Shown: one piece after another, positions 45,101 through 61,000 of the stretch | Numbering within the stretch: the first letter of the stretch is position 1 | How the letters are laid out: every line of letters begins with the position of its first letter | Origin: Sacculina carcini | Lineage: Eukaryota > Arthropoda > Thecostraca > Sacculinidae | Direction of reading: 5' to 3' | Length of the DNA: 64,000 nucleotides | NCBI GenBank assembly: GCA_916048095.2 | Contig: OU696581.1 | Location: forward strand, 9,450,266 to 9,514,265 | Made by a program: the position numbers and the translations under genes | Notes under the pieces: model-generated | Database searches by the model: none | What the model was told of the DNA's origin: nothing | Seen by the model: only the letters and a program-made list of their open reading frames with translations

Positions 45101-48100
45101 GCACACTTAGGTAACACTTAGGTAACACTTAGGTAACACTTGGGTAACACTTAGGTAACACTTAGGTAACACTTAGGTAACACTTAGGTAACACCTAGGG
45201 TACACGTAGGTAACACTTAGGGCACACTTAGGTAACACTTAGGGCACACTCAGGTAACACTTAGGGCACACTTAGGTAACACTTAGGTAACACTTAGGGC
45301 ACACTTAGGTAACACTTAGGGCACACATAGGTAACACTTAGGGCACACTTAGGTAACACTTAGGTAACACTTAGGGTACACTTTGGTAACACTTAGGGCA
45401 CACTTAGGTAACACTTAGGGCACACTTAGGTAACACTTAGGGCACACTAAGGTAACACTTAGGGCACACTTAGGTAACACTTGGGGCACATTTAGGTAAC
45501 ACTTAGGGCACACTTAGGTAACACTTAGGGCACACTTATTTAACACTTAGGGCACACTTAGGTAACACTTAGGTAACACTTAGGGCACACTTAGGTAACA
45601 CTTAGGGTACACTTAGGTAACACTTAGGGCACACTTAGGTAACACTTAGGGCACACTTAGGTAACACTTAGGGTACACTTAGGTAACACTTAGGGCACAC
45701 TTAGGTAACACTTAGGGCACACTTAGGTAACACTTAGGGCACACTTAGTTAACACTTAGGGCACACTTAGGTAACACTTAGGTAACACTTAGGGCACACT
45801 TAGGTAACACTTAGGGCACACTTAGGTAACATTTAGGTAACACTTAGGTAACATTTAGGTAACACTTAGGTAACACTTAGGGCACACTTAGGTAACACTT
45901 AGGTAACACTTAGGGCACACTTAGGAAACACTTAGGGTACACTTAGGTAACACTTAGGGCACACTTAGGTAACACTTAGGGCACACTTAGGTAACAGTTA
46001 GGGCACACTTAGGTAACACTTAGGGCACACTTAGGTAACACTTAGGTAACACTTAGGTAACACTTGGGTAACACTTAGGTAACACTTAGGGTACACTTAG
46101 GTAACACTTAGGGCACACTTAGGTAACACTTAGGGCACACTTAGGTAACACTTAGGGCACACTTAGGTAACACTTAGGGCACACTTAGGTAACACTTAGG
46201 GCACACTTAGGTAACACTTAGGTAACACTTGGGTAACACTTAGGGCACACTTAGGTAACATTTAGGTAACACTTAGGTAACATTTAGGTAACACTTAGGT
46301 AACACTTAGGGCACACTTAGGTAACACTTAGGTAACACTTAGGTAACACTTGGGTAACACTTAGGTAACACTTAGGTAACACTTAGGTAACACTTAGGTA
46401 ACACCTAGGGTACACGTAGGTAACACTTAGGGCACACTTAGGTAACACTTAGGGCACACTTAGGTAACACTTAGGGCACACTTAGGGTACACTTAGGGCA
46501 CACTTAGGTAACACTTAGGTAACACTTAGGTAACACTTAGGTAACACTTAGGTAACACTTAGGGTACACATAGGTAACACTTAGGGCACACTTAGGTAAC
46601 ACTTAGGTAACACTTATGGTACACTTTGGTAACACTTAGGGCACACTTGGGTAACACCTAGGGCACACTTAGGTAACACTTAGGGCACACTAAGGTAACA
46701 CTTAGGGCACACTTAGGTAACACTTAGGGCACATTTAGGTAACACTTAGGGCACACTTAGGTAACACTTAGGGCACACTTATTTAACACTTAGGGCACAC
46801 TTAGGTAACACTTAGGTAACACTTAGGGTACACATAGGTAACACTTAGGGCACACTTAGGTAACACTTAGGTAACACTTAGGGTACACTTTGGTAACACT
46901 TAGGGCACACTTGGGTAACACCTAGGGCACACTTAGGTAACACTTAGGGCACACTAAGGTAACACTTAGGGCACACTTAGGTAACACTTAGGGCACACTT
47001 AGGTAACACTTAGGGCACACTTAGGTAACACTTAGGGCACACTTATTTAACACTTAGGGCACACTTAGGTAACACTTAGGTAACACTTAGGGCACACTTA
47101 GGAAACACTTAGGGCACACTTAGGAAACACTTAGGGTACACTTAGGTAACACTTAGGGCACACTTAGGTAACACTTAGGGCACACTTAGGTAACACTTAG
47201 GGCACACTTAGGTAACACTTAGGTAACACTTAGGGCACACTTAGGTAACACTTAGGGCACACATAGGTAACACTTAGGGCACACTAAGGTAACACTTAGG
47301 GCACACTTAGGTAACACTTAGGGCACATTTAGGTAACACTTAGGGCACACTTAGGTAACACTTAGGGCACACTTATTTAACACTTAGGGCACACTTAGGT
47401 AACACTTAGGTAACACTTAGGGCACACTTAGGAAACACTTAGGGTACACTTAGGTAACACTTAGGGCACACTTAGGTAACACTTAGGGCACACTTAGGTA
47501 ACACTTAGGGCACACTTAGGTAACACTTAGGGCACACTTAGGTAACACTTAGGGCACACTTAGTTAACACTTAGGGCACACTTAGGTAACACTTAGGTAA
47601 CACTTAGGGCACACTTAGGTAACACTTAGGGCACACTTAGGTAACATTTAGGTAACACTTAGGTAACATTTAGGTAACACTTAGGTAACACTTAGGTAAC
47701 ACTTAGGGTACACTTAGGGCACACTTAGGTAACACTTAGGTAACACTTAGGGCACACTTAGGTAACAGTTAGGGCACACTTAGGTAACACTTAGGTAACA
47801 CTTAGGGTACACATAGGTAACACTTAGGGCACACTTAGGTAACACTTAGGTAACACTTAGGGCACACTTAGGTAACACTTAGGGCACACTTAGGTAACAG
47901 TTAGGGCACACTTAGGTAACACTTAGGGCACACTTAGGTAACACTTAGGTAACACTTAGGTAACACTTGGGTAACACTTAGGTAACACTTAGGGTACACT
48001 TAGGTAACACTTAGGGCACACTTAGGTAACACTTAGGGCACACTTAGGTAACACTTAGGGCACACTTAGGTAACACTTAGGGCACACTTAGGTAACACTT

Positions 48101-51100
48101 AGGGCACACTTAGGTAACACTTAGGTAACACTTGGGTAACACTTAGGGCACACTTAGGTAACATTTAGGTAACACTTAGGTAACACTTAGGGCACACTTA
48201 GGTAACACTTAGGGCACACTTAGGTAACACTTAGGGCACACTTAGGTAACACTTAGGGCACACTTAGGTAACACTTAGGGCACACTTAGGTAACACTTAG
48301 GGCACACTTAGGTAACACTTAGGGCACACTTAGGTAACACTTAGGGCACACTTAGGTAACACTTAGGTAACACTTAGGGCACACTTAGGTAACACTTAGG
48401 GCACACATAGGTAACACTTAGGGCACACTTAGGTAACACTTAGGTAACACTTAGGGTACACTTTGGTAACACTTAGGGCACACTTGGGTAACACTTAGGG
48501 CACACTTAGGTAACACTTAGGGCACACTTAGGTAACACTTAGGGCACACTTAGGTAACACTTAGGGCACACTTAGGTAACACTTAGGTAACACTTGGGTA
48601 ACACTTAGGGCACACTTAGGTAACATTTAGGTAACACTTAGGTAACATTTAGGTAACACTTAGGTAACACTTAGGTAACACTTAGGTAACACTTGGGTAA
48701 CACTTAGGTAACACTTAGGTAACACTTAGGTAACACTTAGGTAACACCTAGGGTACACGTAGGTAACACTTAGGGCACACTTAGGTAACACTTAGGTAAC
48801 ACTTGGGGCACATTTAGGTAACACTTAGGGCACACTTAGGTAACACTTAGGGCACACTTAGGTAACACTTAGGTAACACTTAGGGCACACTTAGGTAACA
48901 CTTAGGGCACACATAGGTAACACTTAGGGCACACTTAGGTAACACTTAGGTAACACTTAGGGTACACTTTGGTAACACTTAGGGCACACTTGGGTAACAC
49001 TTAGGGCACACTTAGGTAACACTTAGGGCACACTTAGGTAACACTTAGGGCACACTTAGGTAACACTTAGGGCACACTTAGGTAACACTTAGGGCACACT
49101 TAGGTAGCACTTAGGGCACACTTAGGTAACAGTTAGGGCACACTTAGGTAACACTTAGGGCACACTTAGGTAACACTTAGGGCACACTTAGATAACACTT
49201 AGGGCACACTTAGGTAACACTTAGGGCACACTTAGGTAACACTTAGGGCACACTTAGGTAACACTTAGGGCACACTTAGGTAACACTTAGGGCACACTTA
49301 GGTAACACTTAGGGCACACTTAGGGCACACTTAGGGCACACTTAGGTAACACTCAGGGCACACTTAGGTAACACTTAGGGCACACTTAGGTAACACTTAG
49401 GGCACACTTAGGTAACACTTAGGGCACACTTAGGTAACACTTAGGGCACACTTAGGGCACACTTAGGGCACACTTAGGTAACACTTAGGTAACACTTAGG
49501 ACACACTTAGGTAACACTTAGGGCACACTTAGGTAACACTTAGGGCACACTTAGGTAACACTTAGGTAACACTTAGGTAACACTTGGGTAACACTTAGGT
49601 AACACTTAGGTAACACTTAGGTAACACTTAGGGTACACTTAGGTAACACTTAGGGCACACTTAGGTAACACTTAGGGCACACTTAGGTAACAGTTAGGGC
49701 ACACTTAGGTAACACTTAGGGCACACTTAGGTAACACTTAGGTAACACTTAGGGCACACTTAGGTAACACTTAGGGCACACTTAGGTGACACTTAGGGCA
49801 CACTTAGGTAACACTTAGGGCACACTTAGGTAACACTTAGGGCACACTTAGGGCACACTTAGGGCACACTTAGGTAACACTTAGGTAACACTTAGGGCAC
49901 ACTTAGGTAACACTTAGGGCACACTTAGGTAACACTTAGGGCACACTTAGGGCACACTTAGGTAACACTTAGGTAACACTTAGGGCACACATAGGTAACA
50001 CTTAGGGCACACTTAGGTAACACTTAGGTAACACTTAGGTAACACTTAGGTAACACTTAGGGTACACTTAGGTAACACTTAGGGTACACTTAGGTAAAAC
50101 TTAGGGTACACTTAGGTAACACTTAGGGCACACTTAGGTAACACTTAGGGCACACTTAGGTAACACTTAGGGCACACTTAGGTAACACTTAGGGCACACT
50201 TAGGTAACACTTAGGTAACACTTAGGTAACACTTGGGTAACACTTAGGTAACACTTAGGTAACACTTAGGTAACACTTAGGTAACACCTAGGGTACACGT
50301 AGGTAACACTTAGGGCACACTTAGGTAACACTTAGGGCACACTCAGGTAACACTTAGGGCACACTTAGGTAACACTTAGGTAACACTTAGGGCACACTTA
50401 GGTAACACTTAGGGCACACATAGGTAACACTTAGGGCACACTTAGGTAACACTTAGGTAACACTTAGGGTACACTTTGGTAACACTTAGGGCACACTTGG
50501 GTAACACTTAGGGCACACTTAGGTAACACTTAGGGCACACTAAGGTAACACTTAGGGCACACTTAGGTAACACTTAGGGCACATTTAGGTAACACTTAGG
50601 GCACACTTAGGTAACACTTAGGGCACACTTATTTAACACTTAGGGCACACTTAGGTAACACTTAGGTAACACTTAGGGCACACTTAGGTAACACTTAGGG
50701 TACACTTAGGTAACACTTAGGGCACACTTAGGTAACACTTAGGGCACACTTAGGTAACACTTAGGGTACACTTAGGTAACACTTAGGGCACACTTAGGTA
50801 ACACTTAGGGCACACTTAGGTAACACTTAGGGCACACTTAGTTAACACTTAGGGCACACTTAGGTAACACTTAGGTAACACTTAGGGCACACTTAGGTAA
50901 CACTTAGGGCACACTTAGGTAACATTTAGGTAACACTTAGGTAACATTTAGGTAACACTTAGGTAACACTTAGGGCACACTTAGGTAACACTTAGGTAAC
51001 ACTTAGGGCACACTTAGGAAACACTTAGGGTACACTTAGGTAACACTTAGGGCACACTTAGGCAACACTTAGGGCACACTTAGGTAACAGTTAGGGCACA

Positions 51101-51293
51101 CTTAGGTAACACTTAGGGCACACTTAGGTAACACTTAGGTAACACTTAGGTAACACTTGGGTAACACTTAGGTAACACTTAGGGTACACTTAGGTAACAC
51201 TTAGGGCACACTTAGGTAACACTTAGGGCACACTTAGGTAACACTTAGGGCACACTTAGGTAACACTTAGGGCACACTTAGGTAACACTTAGG
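42190..51293 (+). repeat. Duplication of about 4 kb with 5,093-bp offset within the 11-bp satellite
   Basis: Marker units between about 42190 and 46200 recur 5,093 bp (463 units) later: CTAAGG 42191/47284, CATTT 42552/47645, CAGTT 42805/47898, GTAGC 44013/49106, the unique-type AAAACTT unit 45007/50100, CTTATTT 45535/50628 and AGGAAA 45924/51017. The copies are tandem with about 1.1 kb of other units between them. Confidence 0.85.
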
Positions 51294-54200
51294 GCACACT
51301 TAGGTAACACTTAGGTAACACTTAGGTAACACTTGGGTAACACTTAGGTAACACTTAGGTAACACTTAGGTAACACTTAGGGTACACTTAGGTAACACTT
51401 AGGGCACACTTAGGTAACACTTAGGGCACACTTAGGTAACAGTTAGGGCACACTTAGGTAACACTTAGGGCACACTTAGGTAACACTTAGGTAACACTTA
51501 GGGCACACTTAGGTAACACTTAGGGCACACTTAGGTGACACTTAGGGCACACTTAGGTAACACTTAGGGCACACTTAGGTAACACTTAGGGCACACTTAG
51601 GGCACACTTAGGGCACACTTAGGTAACACTTAGGTAACACTTAGGGCACACTTAGGTAACACTTAGGGCACACTTAGGTAACACTTAGGGCACACTTAGG
51701 GCACACTTAGGTAACACTTAGGTAACACTTAGGGCACACATAGGTAACACTTAGGGCACACTTAGGTAACATTTAGGTAACACTTAGGTAACACTTAGGT
51801 AACACTTAGGGTACACTTAGGTAACACTTAGGGTACACTTGGGTAACACTTAGGGCACACTTAGGTAACACTTAGGGCACACTAAGGTAACACTTAGGGC
51901 ACACTTAGGTAACACTTGGGGCACATTTAGGTAACACTTAGGGCACACTTAGGTAACACTTAGGGCACACTTATTTAACACTTAGGGCACACTTAGGTAA
52001 CACTTAGGTAACACTTAGGGCACACTTAGGTAACACTTAGGGTACACTTAGGTAACACTTAGGGCACACTTAGGTAACACTTAGGGCACACTTAGGTAAC
52101 ACTTAGGGTACACTTAGGTAACACTTAGGGCACACTTAGGTAACACTTAGGGCACACTTAGGTAACACTTAGGGCACACTTAGTTAACACTTAGGGCACA
52201 CTTAGGTAACACTTAGGTAACACTTAGGGCACACTTAGGTAACACTTAGGGCACACTTAGGTAACATTTAGGTAACACTTAGGTAACATTTAGGTAACAC
52301 TTAGGTAACACTTAGGGCACACTTAGGTAACACTTAGGTAACACTTAGGGCACACTTAGGAAACACTTAGGGTACACTTAGGTAACACTTAGGGCACACT
52401 TAGGTAACACTTAGGGCACACTTAGGTAACAGTTAGGGCACACTTAGGTAACACTTAGGGCACACTTAGGTAACACTTAGGTAACACTTAGGTAACACTT
52501 GGGTAACACTTAGGTAACACTTAGGGTACACTTAGGTAACACTTAGGGCACACTTAGGTAACACTTAGGGCACACTTAGGTAACACTTAGGGCACACTTA
52601 GGTAACACTTAGGGCACACTTAGGTAACACTTAGGGCACACTTAGGTAACACTTAGGTAACACTTGGGTAACACTTAGGGCACACTTAGGTAACATTTAG
52701 GTAACACTTAGGTAACATTTAGGTAACACTTAGGTAACACTTAGGGCACACTTAGGTAACACTTAGGTAACACTTAGGTAACACTTGGGTAACACTTAGG
52801 TAACACTTAGGTAACACTTAGGTAACACTTAGGTAACACCTAGGGTACACGTAGGTAACACTTAGGGCACACTTAGGTAACACTTAGGGCACACTTAGGT
52901 AACACTTAGGGCACACTTAGGGTACACTTAGGGCACACTTAGGTAACACTTAGGTAACACTTAGGTAACACTTGGGTAACACTTAGGTAACACTTAGGGT
53001 ACACATAGGTAACACTTAGGGCACACTTAGGTAACACTTAGGTAACACTTATGGTACACTTTGGTAACACTTAGGGCACACTTGGGTAACACCTAGGGCA
53101 CACTTAGGTAACACTTAGGGCACACTTAGGTAACACTTAGGGCACACTTAGGTAACACTTAGGGCACATTTAGGTAACACTTAGGGCACACTTAGGTAAC
53201 ACTTAGGGCACACTTATTTAACACTTAGGGCACACTTAGGTAACACTTAGGTAACACTTAGGGTACACATAGGTAACACTTAGGGCACACTTAGGTAACA
53301 CTTAGGTAACACTTAGGGTACACTTTGGTAACACTTAGGGCACACTTGGGTAACACCTAGGGCACACTTAGGTAACACTTAGGGCACACTTAGGTAACAC
53401 TTAGGGCACACTTAGGTAACACTTAGGGCACATTTAGGTAACACTTAGGGCACACTTAGGTAACACTTAGGGCACACTTATTTAACACTTAGGGCACACT
53501 TAGGTAACACTTAGGTAACACTTAGGGCACACTTAGGAAACACTTAGGGCACACTTAGGAAACACTTAGGGTACACTTAGGTAACACTTAGGGCACACTT
53601 AGGTAACACTTAGGGCACACTTAGGTAACACTTAGGGCACACTTAGGTAACACTTAGGTAACACTTAGGGCACACTTAGGTAACACTTAGGGCACACATA
53701 GGTAACACTTAGGGCACACTTAGGTAACACTTAGGTAACACTTAGGGTACACTTTGGTAACACTTAGGGCACACTTGGGTAACACCTAGGGCACACTTAG
53801 GTAACACTTAGGGCACACTAAGGTAACACTTAGGGCACACTTAGGTAACACTTAGGGCACATTTAGGTAACACTTAGGGCACACTTAGGTAACACTTAGG
53901 GCACACTTATTTAACACTTAGGGCACACTTAGGTAACACTTAGGTAACACTTAGGGCACACTTAGGAAACACTTAGGGTACACTTAGGTAACACTTAGGG
54001 CACACTTAGGTAACACTTAGGGCACACTTAGGTAACACTTAGGGCACACTTAGGTAACACTTAGGGCACACTTAGGTAACACTTAGGGCACACTTAGTTA
54101 ACACTTAGGGCACACTTAGGTAACACTTAGGTAACACTTAGGGCACACTTAGGTAACACTTAGGGCACACTTAGGTAACATTTAGGTAACACTTAGGTAA

Positions 54201-57200
54201 CATTTAGGTAACACTTAGGTAACACTTAGGTAACACTTAGGGTACACTTAGGGCACACTTAGGTAACACTTAGGTAACACTTAGGGCACACTTAGGTAAC
54301 AGTTAGGGCACACTTAGGTAACACTTAGGGCACACTTAGGTAACACTTAGGTAACACTTAGGTAACACTTGGGTAACACTTAGGTAACACTTAGGGTACA
54401 CTTAGGTAACACTTAGGGCACACTTGGGTAACACTTAGGGCACACTTAGGTAACACTTAGGGCACACTTATGTAACACTTAGGGCACACTTAGGTAACAC
54501 TTAGGGCACACTTAGGTAACACTTAGGGCACACTTAGGTAACACTTAGGGCACACTTAGGTAACACTTAGGGCACACTTAGGTAACACTTAGGGCACACT
54601 TAGGTAGCACTTAGGGCACACTTAGGTAACAGTTAGGGCACACTTAGGTAACACTTAGGGCACACTTAGGTAACACTTAGGTAACACTTAGGGCACACTT
54701 AGGTAACACTTAGGGCACACTTAGGTGACACTTAGGTAACACTTAGGGTACACTTTGGTAACACTTAGGGCACACTTGGGTAACACCTAGGGCACACTTA
54801 TTTAACACTTAGGGCACACTTAGGTAACACTTAGGTAACACTTAGGGCACACTTAGGTAACACTTAGGGTACACTTAGGTAACACTTGGGGCACACTTAG
54901 GTAACACTTAGGGCACACTTAGGTAACACTTAGGGCACACTTAGGTAACACTTAGGTAACACTTAGGGTACACTTTGGTAACACTTAGGGCACACTTGGG
55001 TAACACCTAGGGCACACTTAGGTAACACTTAGGGCACACTAAGGTAACACTTAGGGCACACTTAGGTAACACTTAGGGCACACTTAGGTAACACTTAGGG
55101 CACACTTAGGTAACACTTAGGGCACACTTATTTAACACTTAGGGCACACTTAGGTAACACTTAGGTAACACTTAGGGCACACTTAGGAAACACTTAGGGT
55201 ACACTTAGGTAACACTTAGGGCACACTTAGGTAACACTTAGGGCACACTTAGGTAACACTTAGGGCACACTTAGGTAACACTTAGGGCACACTTAGGTAA
55301 CACTTAGGGCACACTTAGTTAACACTTAGGGCACACTTAGGTAACACTTAGGTAACACTTAGGGCACACTTAGGTAACACTTAGGGCACACTTAGGTAAC
55401 ATTTAGGTAACACTTAGGTAACATTTAGGTAACACTTAGGTAACACTTAGGTAACACTTAGGGTACACTTAGGGCACACTTAGGTAACACTTAGGTAACA
55501 CTTAGGGCACACTTAGGTAACAGTTAGGGCACACTTAGGTAACACTTAGGTAACACTTAGGGTACACATAGGTAACACTTAGGGCACACTTAGGTAACAC
55601 TTAGGTAACACTTAGGGTACACTTTGGTAACACTTAGGGCACACTTGGGTAACACCTAGGGCACACTTAGGTAACACTTAGGGCACACTAAGGTAACACT
55701 TAGGGCACACTTAGGTAACACTTAGGGCACACTTAGGTAACACTTAGGGCACACTTAGGTAACACTTAGGGCACACTTATTTAACACTTAGGGCACACTT
55801 AGGTAACACTTAGGTAACACTTAGGGCACACTTAGGAAACACTTAGGGTACACTTAGGTAACACTTAGGGCACACTTAGGTAACACTTAGGGCACACTTA
55901 GGTAACACTTAGGGCACACTTAGGTAACACTTAGGTAACACTTAGGGCACACTTAGGTAACACTTAGGGCACACATAGGTAACACTTAGGGCACACTTAG
56001 GTAACACTTAGGTAACACTTAGGGTACACTTTGGTAACACTTAGGGCACACTTGGGTAACACCTAGGGCACACTTAGGTAACACTTAGGGCACACTAAGG
56101 TAACACTTAGGGCACACTTAGGTAACACTTAGGGCACATTTAGGTAACACTTAGGGCACACTTAGGTAACACTTAGGGCACACTTATTTAACACTTAGGG
56201 CACACTTAGGTAACACTTAGGTAACACTTAGGGCACACTTAGGAAACACTTAGGGTACACTTAGTTAACACTTAGGGCACACTTAGGTAACACTTAGGGC
56301 ACACTTAGGTAACACTTAGGGCACACTTAGGTAACACTTAGGGCACACTTAGGTAACACTTAGGGCACACTTAGTTAACACTTAGGGCACACTTAGGTAA
56401 CACTTAGGTAACACTTAGGGCACACTTAGGTAACACTTAGGGCACACTTAGGTAACATTTAGGTAACACTTAGGTAACATTTAGGTAACACTTAGGTAAC
56501 ACTTAGGTAACACTTAGGGTACACTTAGGGCACACTTAGGTAACACTTAGGTAACACTTAGGGCACACTTAGGTAACAGTTAGGGCACACTTAGGTAACA
56601 CTTAGGGCACACTTAGGTAACACTTAGGTAACACTTAGGGTACACTTTGGTAACACTTAGGGCACACTTGGGTAACACCTAGGGCACACTTAGGTAACAC
56701 TTAGGGCACACTAAGGTAACACTTAGGGCACACTTAGGTAACACTTAGGGCACATTTAGGTAACACTTAGGGCACACTTAGGTAACACTTAGGGCACACT
56801 TATTTAACACTTAGGGCACACTTAGGTAACACTTAGGTAACACTTAGGGCACACTTAGGAAACACTTAGGGTACACTTAGGTAACACTTAGGGCACACTT
56901 AGGTAACACTTAGGGCACACTTAGGTAACACTTAGGGCACACTTAGGTAACACTTAGGGCACACTTAGGTAACACTTAGGGCACACTTATTTAACACTTA
57001 GGGCACACTTAGGTAACACTTAGGGCACACTTAGGTAACACTTAGGGCACACTTAGGTAACACTTAGGGCACACTTAGGTAACACTTAGGGCACACTTAG
57101 TTAACACTTAGGGCACACTTAGGTAACACTTAGGTAACACTTAGGGCACATTTAGGTAACACTTAGGGCACACTTAGGTAACACTTAGGGCACACTTATT

Positions 57201-58072
57201 TAACACTTAGGGCACACTTAGGTAACACTTAGGTAACACTTAGGGCACACTTAGGAAACACTTAGGGTACACTTAGGTAACACTTAGGGCACACTTAGGT
57301 AACACTTAGGGCACACTTAGGTAACACTTAGGGCACACTTAGGTAACACTTAGGGCACACTTAGGTAACACTTAGGGCACACTTATTTAACACTTAGGGC
57401 ACACTTAGGTAACACTTAGGGCACACTTAGGTAACACTTAGGGTACACTTAGGTAACACTTAGGGCACACTTAGGTAACACTTAGGGCACACTTAGGTAA
57501 CACTTAGGGCACACTTAGGTAACACTTAGGGCACACTTAGGTAACACTTAGGGCACACTTATTTAACACTTAGGGCACACTTATTTAACACTTAGGGCAC
57601 ACTTAGGTAACACTTAGGTAACACTTAGGGCACACTTAGGTAACACTTAGGGTACACTTAGGTAACACTTGGGGCACACTTAGGTAACACTTAGGGCACA
57701 CTTAGGTAACACTTAGGGCACACTTAGGTAACACTTAGGTAACACTTAGGGTACACTTTGGTAACACTTAGGGCACACTTGGGTAACACCTAGGGCACAC
57801 TTAGGTAACACTTAGGGCACACTAAGGTAACACTTAGGGCACACTTAGGTAACACTTAGGGCACATTTAGGTAACACTTAGGGCACACTTAGGTAACACT
57901 TAGGGCACACTTATTTAACACTTAGGGCACACTTAGGTAACACTTAGGTAACACTTAGGGCACACTTAGGAAACACTTAGGGTACACTTAGGTAACACTT
58001 AGGGCACACTTAGGTAACACTTAGGGCACACTTAGGTAACACTTAGGGCACACTTAGGTAACACTTAGGGCA

Positions 58073-58082
58073 CACTTAGGAA
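58073..58082 (+). repeat. Single 10-bp unit that shifts the satellite register
   Basis: CACTTAGGAA lacks one base relative to the 11-bp units. Before it units start at 4 modulo 11, after it at 3 modulo 11. It is followed by CACTTAGGGCA and the unusual CACTAAGTTAA. Confidence 0.85.
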
Positions 58083-61000
58083 CACTTAGGGCACACTAAG
58101 TTAACACTTAGGGCACACTTAGGTAACACTTAGGTAACACTTAGGGCACACTTAGGTAACACTTAGGGCACACTTAGGTAACATTTAGGTAACACTTAGG
58201 TAACATTTAGGTAACACTTAGGTAACACTTAGGTAACACTTAGGGTACACTTAGGGCACACTTAGGTAACACTTAGGTAACACTTAGGGCACACTTAGGT
58301 AACAGTTAGGGCACACTTAGGTAACACTTAGGTAACACTTAGGGTACACATAGGTAACACTTAGGGCACACTTAGGTAACACTTAGGTAACACTTAGGGT
58401 ACACTTTGGTAACACTTAGGGCACACTTGGGTAACACCTAGGGCACACTTAGGTAACACTTAGGGCACACTAAGGTAACACTTAGGGCACACTTAGGTAA
58501 CACTTAGGGCACATTTAGGTAACACTTAGGGCACACTTAGGTAACACTTAGGGCACACTTATTTAACACTTAGGGCACACTTAGGTAACACTTAGGTAAC
58601 ACTTAGGGCACACTTAGGAAACACTTAGGGTACACTTAGGTAACACTTAGGGCACACTTAGGTAACACTTAGGGCACACTTAGGTAACACTTAGGGCACA
58701 CTTAGGTAACACTTAGGTAACACTTAGGGCACACTTAGGTAACACTTAGGGCACACATAGGTAACACTTAGGGCACACTTAGGTAACACTTAGGTAACAC
58801 TTAGGGTACACTTTGGTAACACTTAGGGCACACTTGGGTAACACCTAGGGCACACTTAGGTAACACTTAGGGCACACTAAGGTAACACTTAGGGCACACT
58901 TAGGTAACACTTAGGGCACATTTAGCTAACACTTAGGGCACACTTAGGTAACACTTAGGGCACACTTATTTAACACTTAGGGCACACTTAGGTAACACTT
59001 AGGTAACACTTAGGGCACACTTAGGAAACACTTAGGGTACACTTAGTTAACACTTAGGGCACACTTAGGTAACACTTAGGGCACACTTAGGTAACACTTA
59101 GGGCACACTTAGGTAACACTTAGGGCACACTTAGGTAACACTTAGGGCACACTTAGTTAACACTTAGGGCACACTTAGGTAACACTTAGGTAACACTTAG
59201 GGCACACTTAGGTAACACTTAGGGCACACTTAGGTAACATTTAGGTAACACTTAGGTAACATTTAGGTAACACTTAGGTAACACTTAGGTAACACTTAGG
59301 GTACACTTAGGGCACACTTAGGTAACACTTAGGTAACACTTAGGGCACACTTAGGTAACAGTTAGGGCACACTTAGGTAACACTTAGGGCACACTTAGGT
59401 AACACTTAGGTAACACTTAGGTAACACTTGGGTAACACTTAGGTAACACTTAGGGTACACTTAGGTAACACTTAGGGCACACTTGGGTAACACTTAGGGC
59501 ACACTTAGGTAACACTTAGGGCACACTTATGTAACACTTAGGGCACACTTAGGTAACACTTAGGGCACACTTAGGTAACACTTAGGGCACACTTAGGTAA
59601 CACTTAGGGCACACTTAGGTAACACTTAGGGCACACTTAGGTAACACTTAGGGCACACTTAGGTAGCACTTAGGGCACACTTAGGTAACAGTTAGGGCAC
59701 ACTTAGGTAACACTTAGGGCACACTTAGGTAACACTTAGGGCACACTTAGATAACACTTAGGGCACACTTAGGTAACACTTAGGGCACACTTAGGTAACA
59801 CTTAGGTAACACTTAGGGCACACTTAGGTAACACTTAGGGCACACTTAGGTGACACTTAGGTAACACTTAGGGTACACTTTGGTAACACTTAGGGCACAC
59901 TTGGGTAACACCTAGGGCACACTTATTTAACACTTAGGGCACACTTAGGTAACACTTAGGTAACACTTAGGGCACACTTAGGTAACACTTAGGGTACACT
60001 TAGGTAACACTTGGGGCACACTTAGGTAACACTTAGGGCACACTTAGGTAACACTTAGGGCACACTTAGGTAACACTTAGGTAACACTTAGGGTACACTT
60101 TGGTAACACTTAGGGCACACTTGGGTAACACCTAGGGCACACTTAGGTAACACTTAGGGCACACTAAGGTAACACTTAGGGCACACTTAGGTAACACTTA
60201 GGGCACATTTAGGTAACACTTAGGGCACACTTAGGTAACACTTAGGGCACACTTATTTAACACTTAGGGCACACTTAGGTAACACTTAGGTAACACTTAG
60301 GGCACACTTAGGAAATACTTAGGGTACACTTAGGTAACACTTAGGGCACACTTAGGTAACACTTAGGGCACACTTAGGTAACACTTAGGGCACACTTAGG
60401 TAACACTTAGGGCACACTTAGGTAACACTTAGGGCACACTTAGTTAACACTTAGGGCACACTTAGGTAACACTTAGGTAACACTTAGGGCACACTTAGGT
60501 AACACTTAGGGCACACTTAGGTAACATTTAGGTAACACTTAGGTAACATTTAGGTAACACTTAGGTAACACTTAGGTAACACTTAGGGTACACTTAGGGC
60601 ACACTTAGGTAACACTTAGGTAACACTTAGGGCACACTTAGGTAACAGTTAGGGCACACTTAGGTAACACTTAGGGCACACTTAGGTAACACTTAGGTAA
60701 CACTTAGGTAACACTTGGGTAACACTTAGGTAACACTTAGGGTACACTTAGGTAACACTTAGGGCACACTTGGGTAACACTTAGGGCACACTTATGTAAC
60801 ACTTAGGGCACACTTAGGTAACACTTAGGGCACACTTAGGTAACACTTAGGGCACACTTAGGTAACACTTAGGGCACACTTAGGTAACACTTAGGGCACA
60901 CTTAGGTAACACTTAGGGCACACTTAGGTAGCACTTAGGGCACACTTAGGTAACAGTTAGGGCACACTTAGGTAACACTTAGGGCACACTTAGGTAACAC

